A stretch of 64,000 bases of DNA, taken from the NCBI GenBank assembly GCA_020002185.1, contig CM034539.1, positions 26,260,032 through 26,324,031 of the forward strand. Reading direction: 5' to 3'. The first letter of the stretch is position 1. Each line of letters begins with the position of its first letter. Made by a program: the position numbers and the translations under genes. The notes beneath the pieces are model-generated. The model was not told the origin of the DNA, did no database searches, and saw only the letters and a list, made by a program, of their open reading frames with translations. Shown here piece after piece: positions 1 through 13,900 of this stretch. Source of the stretch: Paraescarpia echinospica. Taxonomy: Eukaryota > Annelida > Polychaeta > Sabellida > Siboglinidae.

Positions 1-2078
1 CCAGAGTATGTTAATTATTAATGTTTGTTTGTTCAGACTCTTTTTGTATTCCTCACTGCTATTTTGTGGTGCATTCATAAATGTGCAATATTTATGGTTA
101 TAATGCAAACACCTATTTAGCTACTACCTGGTACATGCAAATTAGTAGCATATAGCAATTCTTATGTTATATTTTTAATTATATATAGTGCCATATTTAC
201 CGTGAATGTATGCTGTAGTAAATTATTTAGGAATATGCGCATGTTTCTAAAACTTTCTGTGTAATACTTGTTATCAGAATAAAAACAATTATGATTTGGC
301 ATTACAGTTGTTTACTTCTTGAATGTAGAGACAACCACACATATCACCCACACATGTCACCCACAGTTGGGTTGAGGGGGATTGCGTTATTTTCACCATT
401 CACAAAATTAAAGGTGTGTTCTATATTTCTTCAATGTTCATGGCACAAAGCAGAAATGCCTGCAATGTTTAGATGATTTCATTATAAAATAATGCCACCA
501 CTGTTATTATGTACACCTGCAAAAATTCCCGTCACCTCACTGGAAGCTTTTGTAGTTGACAGTCCTATATTTACTTTACCAAATGTTAGAAAACACACAG
601 CTTTGATACAAAGAATATTCCTGCAAGTCATCACTCGTCATGGAGAACAATAGAAAACGGGGCCTCCAGAATAATAACTGGGTAACATCATTTAATGGAT
701 CTACCTACTCCAAGTAGGCAACACCAGACAGGTGAGAATGGAGGAGACTGTGCTGGAGAGTTGCCAAGTCGGGTCTAACTTCACTTAGCAGCACAAGGTG
801 ACCTAAACTTGATACCACCGATTTAATTAGATAACTGGTTGGCGGGATTCTCCGGCGGTGATCTATAATGTTATTGGTCGGCGAGCCTACTGCATGGATC
901 CAGTGTATAGATCTTCGACATCTTCCTCTTTGTTCTTGGTTTATTCTCCTCTGTTCCTTCGATGAATCCTTCGACCCTTTCCTCTCTTTCTCATATTTAC
1001 TTCTTCTTTGTCCCCTCCTTCTTCCCTTCCATCTTCTCCTTCTTCCCCTCCTTCTTCTCTTTCTTCCCCTCCTTCTTCTCCTTCACTTTCTCCTCCCCCT
1101 CATCCTTCTTCCGCCTAGCCTCAACCCATCTTACTGAGGATCAATCGGTGGTCTGGCAGGCGAACAGGAACTTTGCTTGATAGAAAAAGCCCACGACCTG
1201 TTACACATTTACCCCCTACACTAGACCTTTTTATATTCAAATACACCAGATATAGAAGGAATCAACTGCTTTTAGATAATAAATAAAATCTTTACTTTCG
1301 CACATTGAAAATTGCAATTGTACATTCCTAAAAAAAACAGTAATTTCCGTAATAATACGGCTGACATAGGCGTCATTTAAAACACAATTTTTTATTTCTA
1401 GCATTTCGTATAAAACATTCACATTATATATTATTTCGTTTGATACACCAGTCTGTCACACACGGTGAATATCATATGCAGACACATCATGAATTGTGTT
1501 ACATTCATTTAGGATGTGACGGTCATTTGCGCTAATATTTAACCATGGATTTTCAATAGATAGATAGGCAATTAACACTGCTTATAATCGGTGAATTGTG
1601 GTTCATGGCTTTATTAATAAATGTTGTGAACCTTTGCTTTAAGATGATAAATAACGGTAAACTATAAAAAATGATATAACATCACCGTGTGTAAGCGGTG
1701 CTAGCCCCCACAACTTCCATTGTGCTTTTCGCCAGGTTTGCATATAGTGCCAACACTCTTACTGTGGAGATCCCATAGTGGAGCTCCATGGTAAGAGCAG
1801 CAATATTGTTTAAATAAATTGCACTTTACAGTCGTCTTAATATGACAAAAACGACCATGAACGTATTAAACCCTCTCCTAAATGTATTAGTGTCATCGGC
1901 GACTAAACTATCCTTATTAACAACGGATATATGATGGCCCAGGTGTACAGCATCCTGGACACTATACAACACGGTGCCATTGAAAATCACAGTTCTGTTG
2001 TCGGGTTTACAACTAGAACCTCTAAAAAATTAATTTAGTGTTCTTCCAAAAGACACAGACAACGTGAGGTGATCAAAG
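1..2078. other. intergenic, no gene recognised
   Basis: Reading frames here are short and show no recognisable domain or splice-linked exon series. The only distinct structure is the pyrimidine-rich tract annotated separately. The segment is AT-rich. Confidence 0.5.
961..1115. repeat. polypyrimidine (TTC/CTT-rich) tract
   Basis: About 155 bases are almost purely C and T on the plus strand, with recurring CTTCTTC and CCCTCCTT blocks. The long Leu/Phe/Pro/Ser-rich open frames across it are a by-product of this composition and are not evidence of a protein. Confidence 0.7.
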
Positions 2079-2109
2079 TTGCCCACCTTTGGAAACTGCG
2101 GCAGGTGTA

Positions 2110-3150
2110 ATCGAACCACCGTTCCCTCAATAAATAGTCAGGCGTTCCAGCACATTAAGACCACCGCTCCCCGCCCCCGGGACCACGCCCATGACCACCG
2201 TCCCCTAGCTCGATCAACAGTCAGGCGTTCCAGCACAAGACCACCTCTCCCCGCCTCCATGACCACCCCCGTGACCACCGTCCCCTCGATCAACAGTCAG
2301 GCGTTCCAGCGCAAGACCACCGCTCTCCGCCCCCATAACCACCGTCCCTTCCATCAACAGTCAAGCGTTCCAGCGCAAGATCACCGCTCCCCTACCTCAT
2401 GACCCCATGACCACCGTGCCCTCGATCAACAGTCAGGCATTCCAGCACATGCAAGACCACCGCTCCCTGTCCCCAAGACCACCCCCTTGACCACCGTCCC
2501 TTCAATTAACAGTCAGGCGTTCCTGCACAAGACCACCGCTCCCCGCCCCCATGACCACCGTCCCCTCGATAAGCAATCAGGCGTTCCACCGCAAGACCAC
2601 CGCTCCATGCCTCCATTACCACCGTCCCCTAATTCAACAGTCAGGCGTTCCAGCACATGCAATTAAGACCACCACTCCCCGCCCCCATGACCACCGTCCC
2701 TTCGATCAACAGTCAGGCGTTTCAGCACAAGACCAACGCTCCCCGCCCCATGCATGACCACCCCAATGACCACCGCACCCTCGATCAATAGTCAGGCGTT
2801 CCAGCGCAAGACCACCGCTCCCCGCCCCCATGCATGACCACCCCCATGATCACCGTCCCTTTGACCAACAGTCAGGCGTTCCAGCACAAGACCAACACTC
2901 CCCGCCCCCATGCATGACCACCCCCATGACCACCGTCCCCTCGATCAACAGTCAGGCATTCCAGCGCAAGACTACCGCTCCCCGCCCCCATGACCACCCC
3001 CGTGACCACCGTCCCCTCGATCAGCAGTCAGGCGTTCCAGCACAAGACCACCGCCCCCATGACCACCCTCGTGTCCACCGTCGATCCCCTCAATCAACAG
3101 TCAGGCGTTGCAGCACATGCAAGACCACCGCCCCCCGCCCCCATGACCAT
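2110..3150. repeat. minisatellite, roughly 60-75 bp unit, about 15 copies
   Basis: A unit containing GACCACCGTCCCCTCGATC, AACAGTCAGGCGTTCCAGC and AAGACCACCGCTCCCCGCCC recurs in direct orientation across about 1 kb. Copies vary by point changes and by small insertions such as ACATGCA and by extra CATGACCACCCC segments. The block is GC-rich against AT-rich flanks. Open frames run through parts of it because many units are multiples of three or lack stops, giving His/Pro/Thr-rich peptides. I see no start context, signal or domain, so a coding role is not supported. Confidence 0.9.
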
Positions 3151-3284
3151 GTGGGTTGGCAGGTAAAACTGATGCATTTATTTGTATCCAACAAACATAT
3201 TGACATGATTAGCTGGTGTGTGTCCCTAATCTCACTGTATTTACACATGCGAAGCTACAGCAACATGTAGGCCTATGTATACAT

Positions 3285-3480
3285 CGTATTGATTGATTGA
3301 TTTATTCAATATAAAGTGTAACTTGTACATACATAAACTATAAATGCAGGGTACAATAAATATAAAGGATGACACAAGAAAGAGCAAGCACTTGTTTCCA
3401 TTGTGGTCCTTGGACAGACACAAACAAATACATGACATACATATTAATAGAATGTGAACAAATAACAGACTAAAACAACA
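3285..3480 (-). mobile_element. LINE 3' tail remnant
   Basis: On the minus strand the segment ends in AATAAATCAATCAATCAAT, a short tandem tail typical of L2/CR1-type LINE 3' ends. It is preceded by a decayed sequence with no clear open frame. Assignment rests on the tail alone. Confidence 0.4.
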
Positions 3481-3726
3481 ATAATAAATAAATACTAATT
3501 ATTGTTCAGATGACATTGATAATTATAATATTAAGAAGGGAGGGAGATTACCTCCTGAGTATAAGCACTATTAAGTCATTTGAAATACCAGTTTTTAAAT
3601 TAAACACTTTTAACAAAACTTTTTAAAAATATATAAATAAAAAATAAAATAAAATACAGGTACCTCAAACATAAGATTGAATTAAAAGTAAACAAATGAG
3701 CTGGCTTTCTGATCATTAAGATAATT

Positions 3727-5625
3727 CAACTAAAACTTGTTCACTAAATATTTAAATTGGTTCTTGTTCTGAGCACCTTGTATGTACACATCAAATACTA
3801 TGTCCACCCGCTGATATTTGGTGCCATAATATTCCACTTTTGGAAGGATGTCTTCTGTGGTATTGGCATCAAATGTATTTGGCTTCCGTGGAGGTAGAGC
3901 ATTGGTAAGGGCTGAGTCATCGATGATGATATTATTTCCCTCTGGTTCTCTCTCTGGCATAATCACCTGTGATTGAAGAATTTCAGCCAGCTGCGACTTC
4001 TGGCACGTATGAAGTTTGCCACTGTCACTGAGAGAGGCAGGTGTTGAAGGAATTCTTGCAAATCACACTGTTCGGTTCCAGCCACCATCCACCATCAAAG
4101 TGCTTCTGGGTACTCAATCAACCCAATTGCTCCTCCGTCACCTTTGACGACTGCGTTGTTTTGTTTGTGGGCTTGGTCTATGGCCAAGGCAAAAAACACT
4201 CTTCTGGACTTGTGGACAACAAAGTTCCCCTTGTGAAACGCCCTTGCCACTTCTGGGTGTTGTTGATCAAGGGACATCATGTCCCCAAAGTGAACTGATA
4301 GCCATCGGGCATAGTTGACATTATTGTTTACAAAGAAGTAGGGGATCAGTTGTGGGAGTGCTTCACAGTACAGTTCGAAGTTTCCTTTCCTGAACGAGCG
4401 GATAAGTGTAAATATGATGAGCTCCATATCTAACACCAGGTGCCAGAACTGGAACGGTGGACTCTCAAGCCTCCGTTGATCACCAGTCTTCAAAGGTTAA
4501 GGTTGATGTTCCATACTCCTTAGAGCAGCAGTCTTGGAATGCTTCTTTCAACAGTTTGTACAGGTTGCATGCTGTGATCTAATGAGCCTGTCTTGTTCTG
4601 GTGACACTTGATGCAGTTAGGAAAGACTCTGCTGCACCAGGTGAGGTCACACCAGTTTCAGCAAGGTCCAGCCACTGTCTTGTAATAGTGTTCCTGCTGA
4701 CCTCAGTGAAGCCATTTCTATATGAAGTCCACTAAACATATGACAAACCTGTCCTCTTCATATTCGGCCCACTGCCATTGGAGTTGTTTGGCTAGAGCAT
4801 ATAGTTGTTGGTCAGCAGCTATGACAGGGGTCTGTCCACGGTTCAAGAATGCCACTGTATCCCGGATCTTCTCCATGGCGTGCTTGATGGTTGCAACAGA
4901 GTGAGTCTAGTCTCGAAACAAGGGCAGTAGTGATGGCTGACTCCTCTTCTGTGTTGAACGGTGGGCTGCCCATGTGATACTGACCGTCTCGTCCACTCTC
5001 TCAGTGAGGCTCATCTCTTCCAACCAGGTGTACTCTTGCTCCAAGTGTAACTGGATTGACTTGGGTGATTCGTATGATTGGATTGTTGCTGGGAAAGGAT
5101 TGGGTTTCTTCGTAAGGCAAGCTGGCTGGACATTGGTGTAAGCCCCAGGAAGCTCTGGGACTTTCTTCACCACTGCATCTGCCTTGATTTTGAGTGGCTG
5201 ACGTTCCTCACCAGAATGTTGTGGGTTGGGATGCTGTAAGAGACACACACTGGTCCCATGGAAGGATGTTTTAGCCATAGTCGCAGTTGGGTTATGATCA
5301 ATGTTGTCGACCGCAGAAGTTGTGAACAACTGCTTTCTCAAAACTTGTGGACATACAAATCCTTCTTCCACGTACTGAGCTACAACTGCTTCTCCTAGCT
5401 GGGCTTAGATTTTCAGGACTCTGTCGCACGAGATACTGAGACCATTCTCTTGCAGCATGTCAATGAGTTGCCTCGTCCTTGTCTTAGCAAACACAGACAT
5501 GCCAACATACAAAAGGCGTGTCTCTGTCCTTGGAGAGCCTGTGGACTCGCGATCCTTCGTTGTACTTGGCAAAGCAGTTATATTGCAAAAGCTATAACAT
5601 TGCACCTAGTTTAGCCCGTGAGCCA
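3727..5625 (-). pseudogene. decayed copy of a multicopy gene family of unknown function
   Basis: Several minus-strand open segments in different frames (about 5605-5405, 5371-4907, then 4905-4500 with frameshifts and stops, 4493-4095 and 3966-3730) read as one protein in N-to-C order. Recognisable pieces are VDNIDHNPTAT followed by SFHGTS, TPVIAADQQLY, QWQWAEYEEDRF, NNNVNYARWLSVHFGD, HKGNFVVHKS and QAHKQNNAVVKGDGGA, and near the end RVDIVFDVY. From memory, these words recur in large uncharacterised predicted proteins of cnidarians, molluscs and other invertebrates, in many copies per genome, which suggests a mobile origin. I cannot name the family or its function. At least three frame breaks make this a pseudogene. 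Confidence 0.65.
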
Positions 5626-5999
5626 ACACAGTTTACCGGGGTGTGACCGTTGCAGTGCATTAGCAACTTCTTGGAGCCATAGGTGAGAGTTGGGCCAGCG
5701 ATGAGGACCTGTGCCAGAAGTCCATCCCAAGGATGTGGCTGACTGCTGAAACAAAGGTACTACCTCTACCACCAAGCCCGTACACCCCGTGCACTAGCTG
5801 CTATTGCTATCTACAATATTACAAACAAAGAAGCCACGGAACCATTAAAATAAAACACTCATCAAATTGACCAAAACTGAGAGTAATATTACCTCGAAGC
5901 TTTCGAAACTAAAAAAAATGAATCCAGCATGCCTGAAAACATACAAATCGACAACAAGATCATTCAGATCGTCCAAGTACATGCATTTCTATAAAAAAA

Positions 6000-6790
6000 A
6001 ATCATTCTCGTCAGGTCAATTTGGCGGCCATCTTAAAAAATTGCCACCACCTTGGATTTTCCAATGGTCAATCAGGCAGATTGGTTAAATATACCCTAGA
6101 GAATCACTGTGCCAAAGTTGGTGCTTGTATCACCATTTGCACGATTTCAACGCAAAATTGCTGTTATCTGCTCCATTATGAATGGAATTACATGTGTGGA
6201 GTTTACGTTTCGGTCCAAAAAGGATTGATTCACTTTTCCCTAGATGGAGGGACAGTTTGTTATTTATCAGCTATTCTCTGGCTGCCTCAAGCTCCGAAGA
6301 GAGACTTTCTTGGATGTGTTGTGTGTTCTTACCCGAAACTATGAGGGCTGAATCGTCAGCGTACAAAAAGAAGTTTGCAGCGAACAGCCGATGGGATATC
6401 ATTAATATGTAGTAGAAACAGTAAGGGACCCTTGAGGTACACCACATGTGACAGTCATCGGTTTCGATAAAGTACCACCAATTTCAACTGATTGTTATCG
6501 TTCATATAAATATGATTGAAACCAAACTATGGCAGATTTGTGAAGTCCTTCGAATTTTTGAAGCATAATCTTATGGTCTATGGTGTTACAAGCCTTCTGA
6601 AGGTCAAGCAGCACCAAACTTATATATTATAATTACCTTTATCTTGCTCCTGTTTTAAGAAGTCTGAGATGTACTAAACATGTTTCGGTAGAATAAGAGG
6701 ATCTAAAACCAGATTGATATTCATATAGGAGCTGATGTGCTTGGAGATACGCGTCCAGCTTCTGTACACGCGATCGATTAATAATCAAGT
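6000..6790 (-). mobile_element. non-LTR reverse transcriptase fragment
   Basis: On the minus strand, short frames encode LYADDSALIVSGKN (the A-D-D catalytic box of a reverse transcriptase), followed by LSLHLGKSESILFGPKRKL, typical of the thumb-proximal region of LINE RTs. Upstream pieces resemble a degenerate GVPQGS...LFLLYINDI block. Frameshifts and stops interrupt it, so it is a dead fragment. It does not align with the CR1 element at 39.5-43.7 kb by eye and is probably another Jockey/CR1-superfamily LINE. Confidence 0.65.
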
Positions 6791-7133
6791 ATGGTCTCAC
6801 GTTAAGGTCAATTTGTACCGAGACGTGTGAAAACGTTTATTTTCGTAACTACTGTAAGTGTAATTAATGTCACCGATACACACTACTTTAGCGCGCTTTG
6901 CCATTTAATGCCCCGAGTTGACAAATGAGACCACTTACTTCTAAGAACTATTCGAGTTATGTTTCAAGTTGCAATGTGTTTATAACAACATTTATAATGC
7001 ACTTGTCGAAGGATCGAATTACAATCGATCATTCGATCCGTGTGTGATGTATAATGCTAGGTTGGTGGAAGAGGTATCACTTGGTCAATCGTTGTACGAG
7101 TGAGCTGCTTTTCATGCGGAGTCTTCATACACG

Positions 7134-7184
7134 ATGGCCGCCTTCGTCAACACCCTGCTGTTGTTGCTGCTGTTTTGCATACAG
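7134..7184 (+). CDS. exon 1: start codon and signal peptide
   Basis: Seventeen codons starting at ATG 7134 encode a short N-region, six consecutive leucines and FCIQ, a classical signal-peptide core. The donor is CAG|GTAAAT, phase 0. This ATG is preferred over one at 7113 because only this frame gives a hydrophobic leader and joins exon 2 in frame. Confidence 0.75.
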
Positions 7185-7841
7185 GTAAATCTTGTAATAC
7201 ACCACACACGCTTGCGAGCGCGCGCGCACACACACACACACAGGCACTCATTCACGCACGCACGCACACAAATGCACAAACAAACACGTGTGTGTGTGCG
7301 TGTGTGTGTTTAATTTTTTCACCAGTATCCGACATTAGTCCCACGTATGATTTCATTTAAGACAGTTTTGGCAGAAGCTGTAAAAATCGTGAACTTCATA
7401 AAATCAAGGTCTCTGAAGTCTCGTCTTTTCTCCGTATTTTGTGAGGAGATTGGGGCAGATCACCATGCTCTCCTCCACATATGTCCACTGGCTTTCAGGA
7501 GGCAAGGTCCTGTCAAGAATGTTTGAGCTGAGAGATGAGCTTCAAGAGTTTCTGTGGTTGCATAAGGAATTGCAGCATGTCCGTTTGTTGCAAGACAATT
7601 ACTGGGTGACAAAATTTGCATACATGGCTGACAATGTAACTGCATGTATGACTGGGTTCGTGATCCTTTCGTGTCATCTGCATTGGCTTCCGCTGTGGAG
7701 CTACCTATGAACGTTCCAGAGGAACCTATTAGACCTCAGGAACGATCGCACTTAAGGTCTCTGATATGCTCATGGATATATATTTATATTTATATTATAT
7801 ATATATATATTTATATTATATATATATATATATTTACACAT

Positions 7842-7904
<63 letters not shown>

Positions 7905-10900
7905 AGGGAGGAGGGAGGAGGGAGGAGGGAGGTGTTGAGGGAGGGAGGTAAGGAATGAGACAGGTAAGAAAGGATGGAGGTAAGGAAGGAGGGAGAGAGG
8001 GAGGTGGGGGAAAGAGGGCAGGAGAGAAGAGGGAGAGAAGAGGGATGGAGCGAGAGAGGGTGGTAGAGAGGAGGGAGGGAGGCAGGTAAGGAGGAAGGGA
8101 AGGAGGGAGGGTGCGAGGAAGGGATGGAGATAGGGAGGGAGGTAGGTGTGGGGTGGTAGGACGGGAGAGACGAAGGTAGATAGGGAGCGAGGGACGTAGG
8201 GCGGAAGCGAAGGAGACGGAGCTAGGAAGGGAAGACGGGAGGGAGGGAAGACGGAGGGAGGGTGAACCAGAATGACACAGATTGTCATTGTTATTTTTTA
8301 TCATTAAACAGATAAGCTCAACATGACTTACATGCACTGTCTGAGACAGCGACATACAGAGAGGAACACCTGACGACCTTAAGGCCGTATATATAAGGAT
8401 CGGAAACAACAACGAAACCTAGTATTGCATTATCAAGGACTAAATGCCGTGCTCATATTAACTGTAACATTGTATGGTGGGTAGTGTCTTGCTAGCCATA
8501 TCACGACAGTTAAATCGTGCTAAACTGACCATTAAGTTTTTATTGTTCACGTTTAGCTGTGTTAATTGCCTTTTCTATTATAGGGCCTACGCCTTTTGGA
8601 ATTTGGTCCATACATTTTGTTGTTATAAATGCAGTGTACACGGTATATCCTGGTTACATTGCTATGTGCATTGTTATTGTTTTAATTTTGAAAACGTTTT
8701 CCTCAGCCGCTAGCAACGTTGCTACGGGTCTACCTGTTGTCTTAGTTACCAGCTCAGAAACATAATATCGTTGACTCATTCGTACCCAAGATCTCTCCGT
8801 CTCTAGCTACCTACACTGACTTATTGGCTCACCATAATGATGCAAAAGCTGTCATAGTTATTTTATTTAGGTCCCAATAAAACACCGTAGGGCCTATTTT
8901 AACATATTGACCGCTCAATTTTTTTTATTTGAATGTTACAGTTCTCGGTCAAACAGCTCTGCCCTATGTTTTCGTTACAACGGAAAACATTTGGGGGTAG
9001 AATTTCAACAAAATACCTACTCAAAGAAATGTCTGACAGATTCCCGTGTACGCATACGTCAGTACGTCACCCATTTTGAAAGTTCGACGGATCTTGTTGC
9101 TAGGCAATATGTCACGTGATATATAAGTCTCTTACCGACAGTTATTCGTCAATGTAAATAGCAAAGCTGATATTCATGAACCAATAATTTAATGGTCAAA
9201 TTATCTAAGGCGTTTCTATTCTTAGATACGACGGTGTGCCGGTCAGGTGATGGACATTGACTCTGACAGCTGCGAGTCTGGACGTGACTGTCGCGATGAC
9301 CAATGCTGTCGCGCTAATGTACGTCCTATCGGAAAACGTTCCTTGTCGGCGCAGGCGCCATTCAAACGATCTCTCTCAGCTGGAACGTGCCATCCGCGCG
9401 GCAGCCTAGGCTCAGGTAACTACACCACACGTCACGCCTTCCGCCTTGTTGTCGGTGTAAGACATAAAAGGTGTTTTTCTCCTTATTTAGATTTTTTTTC
9501 GCTCATATAATTTCAAATTGGTTTTGTGAAAAAACAAACCTACCTATATCAGACCCATTACAACATGCTAGCTCAGGTGTGCAACCTATTTATCTAAGTC
9601 TAACTTTTGACGAAAGAACCAGACACATTATTAACTAATTTAATTAACGTTTGTCTAACTATTAATTCAAGTTATTCTCAAAGATGGAACACTCACGTGA
9701 ATGCGTGATAAGATTATGCATTTACGTGTTTCTGTTTTGATTTTATCGAAGTCAATCTTTCGACCATGTAAACAGAAATAAGTAGATGTATTATTAGACT
9801 GACTGTTTGACTAAACACAGACTTACCTATTGAGACATCAAAAACTGATTGATTAGGCAAGTTCAGGAAGCAGCTTTAACAATCACTAATTGTGATTATT
9901 ATTGTACAAAACTTGCCAGGGTATTGAACGGCTATGGACATATCGTTAGACATTTTTTGTATACGTAACGGAAGTAAAATAATTAATTAATGGATAAGAA
10001 GTGGTCCTAGTAAAGAAACAGGGCCGATTTTATATTTATCAGCACATAATTAATTGATCTCGTATAAGGCGACTGAGTAATGGAATAAATCACTTACTGA
10101 TTGTCTAAATGCTACCAGTGTAAGCCTACATTTTAAACAAATTAAGCAACATTCACACATCGCGGTTGGATACACATTAATGACTAAACGATGCATGGAC
10201 TCTCGGTAAACAAATGGTTTCCGAGTCGTCCTGTCGTCTGAATGCTTTGCTTTGGTCGGTAATTTATTAAATCTTGACACATAAAAAGCTAAGACATATT
10301 GACGGGGACGGCGACAAATCGCCCAGCGCAGATTATCGGACCAAATCTAGGTTTAATTGTTTTGTCCGATTGAATAGCAGTAGTTCCCTAATGTATTTGA
10401 CACAAACGGTCAAACACAATTGGTTCTATTGTATGTATTCTGTACCCCAGATTGCATCGTGCCATTTGGCAATCCGCCGTCTTGGAACGACGTGGTCGCC
10501 ATGGATACGTGTCCGTGCCAAAAAGGACTCAAGTGTGTACCAGACGGCAGTGGTGCAATCATCGTACCCCAGGGCCGGGCAGGTAAGTGTAGAGAGTGCA
10601 AGTGCGTGGACTTCTCTTTGTATACAGTACGTGACGGTAAACATGGTAGTACATCTTTGCGCATGTCCCTGCATTGCACATTATAGTACATTCTTATGGG
10701 GCCGTCTGATGCCAATTAACCATTGTACCTGCACGTTGTGTTAGAATCTTGTTCATTGGGATGTCAGGAAGATGAATTGACAACAAATCAACATGTAATA
10801 ATGTAATATAATTAACCCCACGCATGGTAAAAACATATTTAATTAGCATACAATGTTATGAAACACTTTCCCAGTAATAATTATATCTGCTTAAGCGTAG

Positions 10901-13900
10901 CTATTCAACGTCGTTCATGGACGATTTAATTAAATTATTCAATTTAATATTCAGAAATAATTAATTTCAATTAACCAATGCTCAGTGTCAACGCCTGTAA
11001 TGAAAGATTAACGAGACTTGTGCCTATTCCAGGGACGTGTAAGCCGCAGTCTCAGGTCGTTGGCTGCAACTCAGCCTCCGACTGCCCGGCGGGAGAGTGC
11101 TGCGTCGCTCCACTCCGAGGGAAGAGGGCTCTCCCGTCCCCCATGGGCGGCATCTGTCAGCCGATCCCCAACGAGAGAGGCCGTAAGTGTTATTGTTGAG
11201 ATTTTCGTTGCACTTTTTTGGTATTATTGGGAACTTAACAGTTAATCAAAGATAATATTTGTTGTGCCAACCAGAGACGTCGTATATCCGTGTTTGCTGT
11301 ATGAGCGACTTGTATTTTCAGGTTGTCACACGACCAGTTTACTGGTTGGAGAAGGCATGGTGGCGTCGTGTCCCTGCCCTGAAGGACTCAAGTGTGTGCC
11401 GGACGGGGGACGTGAAGTGCCCCAAGGACCCACGGGTAAATCTCAACACTATTATCAAATATTCAAAACCACCCTGTTTAGGTTGTTTGAAATGTGGAAT
11501 TGTTCCTCCACGTTGTTCCCTGTATTACAGGTCTGAGGGCCTTGTACAATATCGTTGTACGACTTGTTCATGTCTTTATCACCATTGTGTTCTATTTGCT
11601 CCGAACTCTTCCAATCTTTCATCCTTTTCTGCTCTTCTCATACCCTTGTCCACTCCTCCCATCTTCGTTGTGTTCTTCCCTTTTTCCTGCTACCCGCCTC
11701 TGCCCTCTTCGATTGTTTCTTCGCACCCTTTCTTACCAATTGGCCTTCCCATCTCATACGGCTTCTCATCAACCTTTCCGTTAGGTTGCACTGCATACCA
11801 ATATCTTCCCTCGGGACATCCATCCTTCTTCCCTCTGCCGTCTTAGTTCTCATGACTCTTATATCCGTAAATCAGTTTAAAAAGAAACTAAAAGAGCTAT
11901 TACTATCTAAATATCTTTGAACTCTTGAAATGTCTTATTTTATATTCTACTCATAACCTACCATAATTTGTAATGGTATTATAAGTGATTCAGTTTTTTT
12001 ATTTAATTTTTTATTCAATGTATTACTGATGTTTAACCTTTAATCTAATCAAACACCTATACCATATCCCAATATGTAACTTTATTTATGTATCTCCTTA
12101 GCAGACATCCACTTTCATTAATAAAAAAAAAAACTTGTTCCAGTTGAATGTACTGTTTTAATGTTACGTTGTAATTTTATGGTATAGGGAACCTGATTGG
12201 TATTATGGTGATTGTGCAGGTGGTCCTCGACATAAGCCTCTTGGGGGTTCCATAGAATCTCATCGTTGCAGTATTGGTTTTTTTGTATTCCATTGTAAAT
12301 ATATTCAGAAATATGTATTGTGACCGAAATAAAGTTCTATTCTATTCTTCCAACCCAGAAGTTCTGACAAACTTGAAACTTCTGTTGTTGTTGTTATTGT
12401 TGTTGTTTTGTTGGCGCCATTGTCTCCAGACCATGATAATAGGGATGCCAATATTACACACGCTCTCGGGAATTTCCATTTCAACTTGTTGGAAACGTTC
12501 CTGTCTACCACGACACTTTGTATCTCTGTCTATCACAACACACTTGTATCCGCGTTGCACCTGTACCACCGAATGCCCATCCTCCTTAACCATTCATACA
12601 TTTATCTCCGTACAATCCAACCAGATTTACAGCGCCTCTCTCTGGTGTCCAACCCACTTCACTTCTGTTTTCCCCCAAGCACATTCTCAGTCCATGCTTC
12701 TTGAACACGTTCCATTCCCCCAAAACGTCTTGTAGCCGTTGTTTGCTCTTTGCTATTATGGTCAGATCATCTGCTTACATCATCATCCTGAGAACATCCT
12801 TCATGCTTATGTTTCTGCTGATGTGTTCCATCATCATGATAAACAGTAAACGGCCAAAGTCACTGTGTTGTCTCAAACCAATGTTAACCAGAAACTCTTC
12901 AGACATCCCAGATCCAACCTCAACTCTTCCGTTCGTTGTTATACCATCCCGGCTTCTGTTTCTGTCACGCTCGTCCATCTCACTGTTACCGTCAGCACCG
13001 ATAAGCCTTCCTCCATGTCCACAAATCCCAGTGCCATGCTCCATTTTGTTCCATGTGTCATAATGCAAACACATTATCATTCGTCCCTCTGCCCTGTCTA
13101 CATCCCTGTTGTTCTTCTCCAAATTCGTGTTCGTCTCTTTGGAATCATCCCATCCAGAATCCTCTCTAGCAGCTACATGATGTGACTTAGAAGTGTAATG
13201 CGTCGGTATCTCCCTGGGTGTTGCACACCTCCTTTCCTTTTTCTATATTGGGACAATTGCTGTCAGCTATTTCAATTACGTCTGTCCCGTGACCAAAATT
13301 TTATAGTCAATGACACGTGACCTGTGCCTATTCCAGGGACATGTCAGCCGCAGTCTCAGGTCGTTGGCTGCAACTCAGCCTCCGACTGCCCGGCGGGAGA
13401 GTGCTGCGTCGCCCCACTGCGAGGGAAGAGGGCTCTCCCGTCCCTTATGGGCGGCATCTGTCAGCCGATCCCCAACGAGGGAGGCCGTAAGTGTTATTTT
13501 TGAGATTTTCGTTGCATGATTTTTTGGTATTATTAGGAACATAACAGTTGATAAAAGATATTATTTGTTGTGGGAACCAGAGACGTCGTAGATCCGTGTT
13601 TGCCGAATGAGCGACTTGTATTTTCAGGTTGTCATACGACAAGTCTACAGGTGGGAGACGGCATGGTGGCGTCGTGTCCCTGTCCTGATGGACTCAAGTG
13701 TGTGCCAGACGGGGGACACGAGGTGCCCCAAGGACCCACGGGTAAATCTCAACACTATTATAAAATATTCAAAACCACCCTGTTTAGGTTGTCTTTCATC
13801 CTCTTCTGCTCTTCTCATACCCTTATCCACTCCTCCCATCTCCGTTGTGTTCTTCCCTTTTTCCTGCTACCCACCTCTGTCCTCTTTGCTTGTTTCTTCG

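Noticed and set aside
2079..3270. A repetitive coding gene (His/Pro/Thr-rich protein)
   Set aside because: Frames shift between units because unit lengths vary, and there is no leader, splice series or codon constraint.
7770..8412. 170-190 codon minus-strand Pro/Ser/Leu frames
   Set aside because: Generated by the purine-rich GGGA tract and adjoining AT/CA/GA repeats.
11259..11920. Frames extending exon 5 far into the intron
   Set aside because: They read through the GTAAAT donor. The same donor is conserved in the three sister exons, and the extension is LINE sequence.
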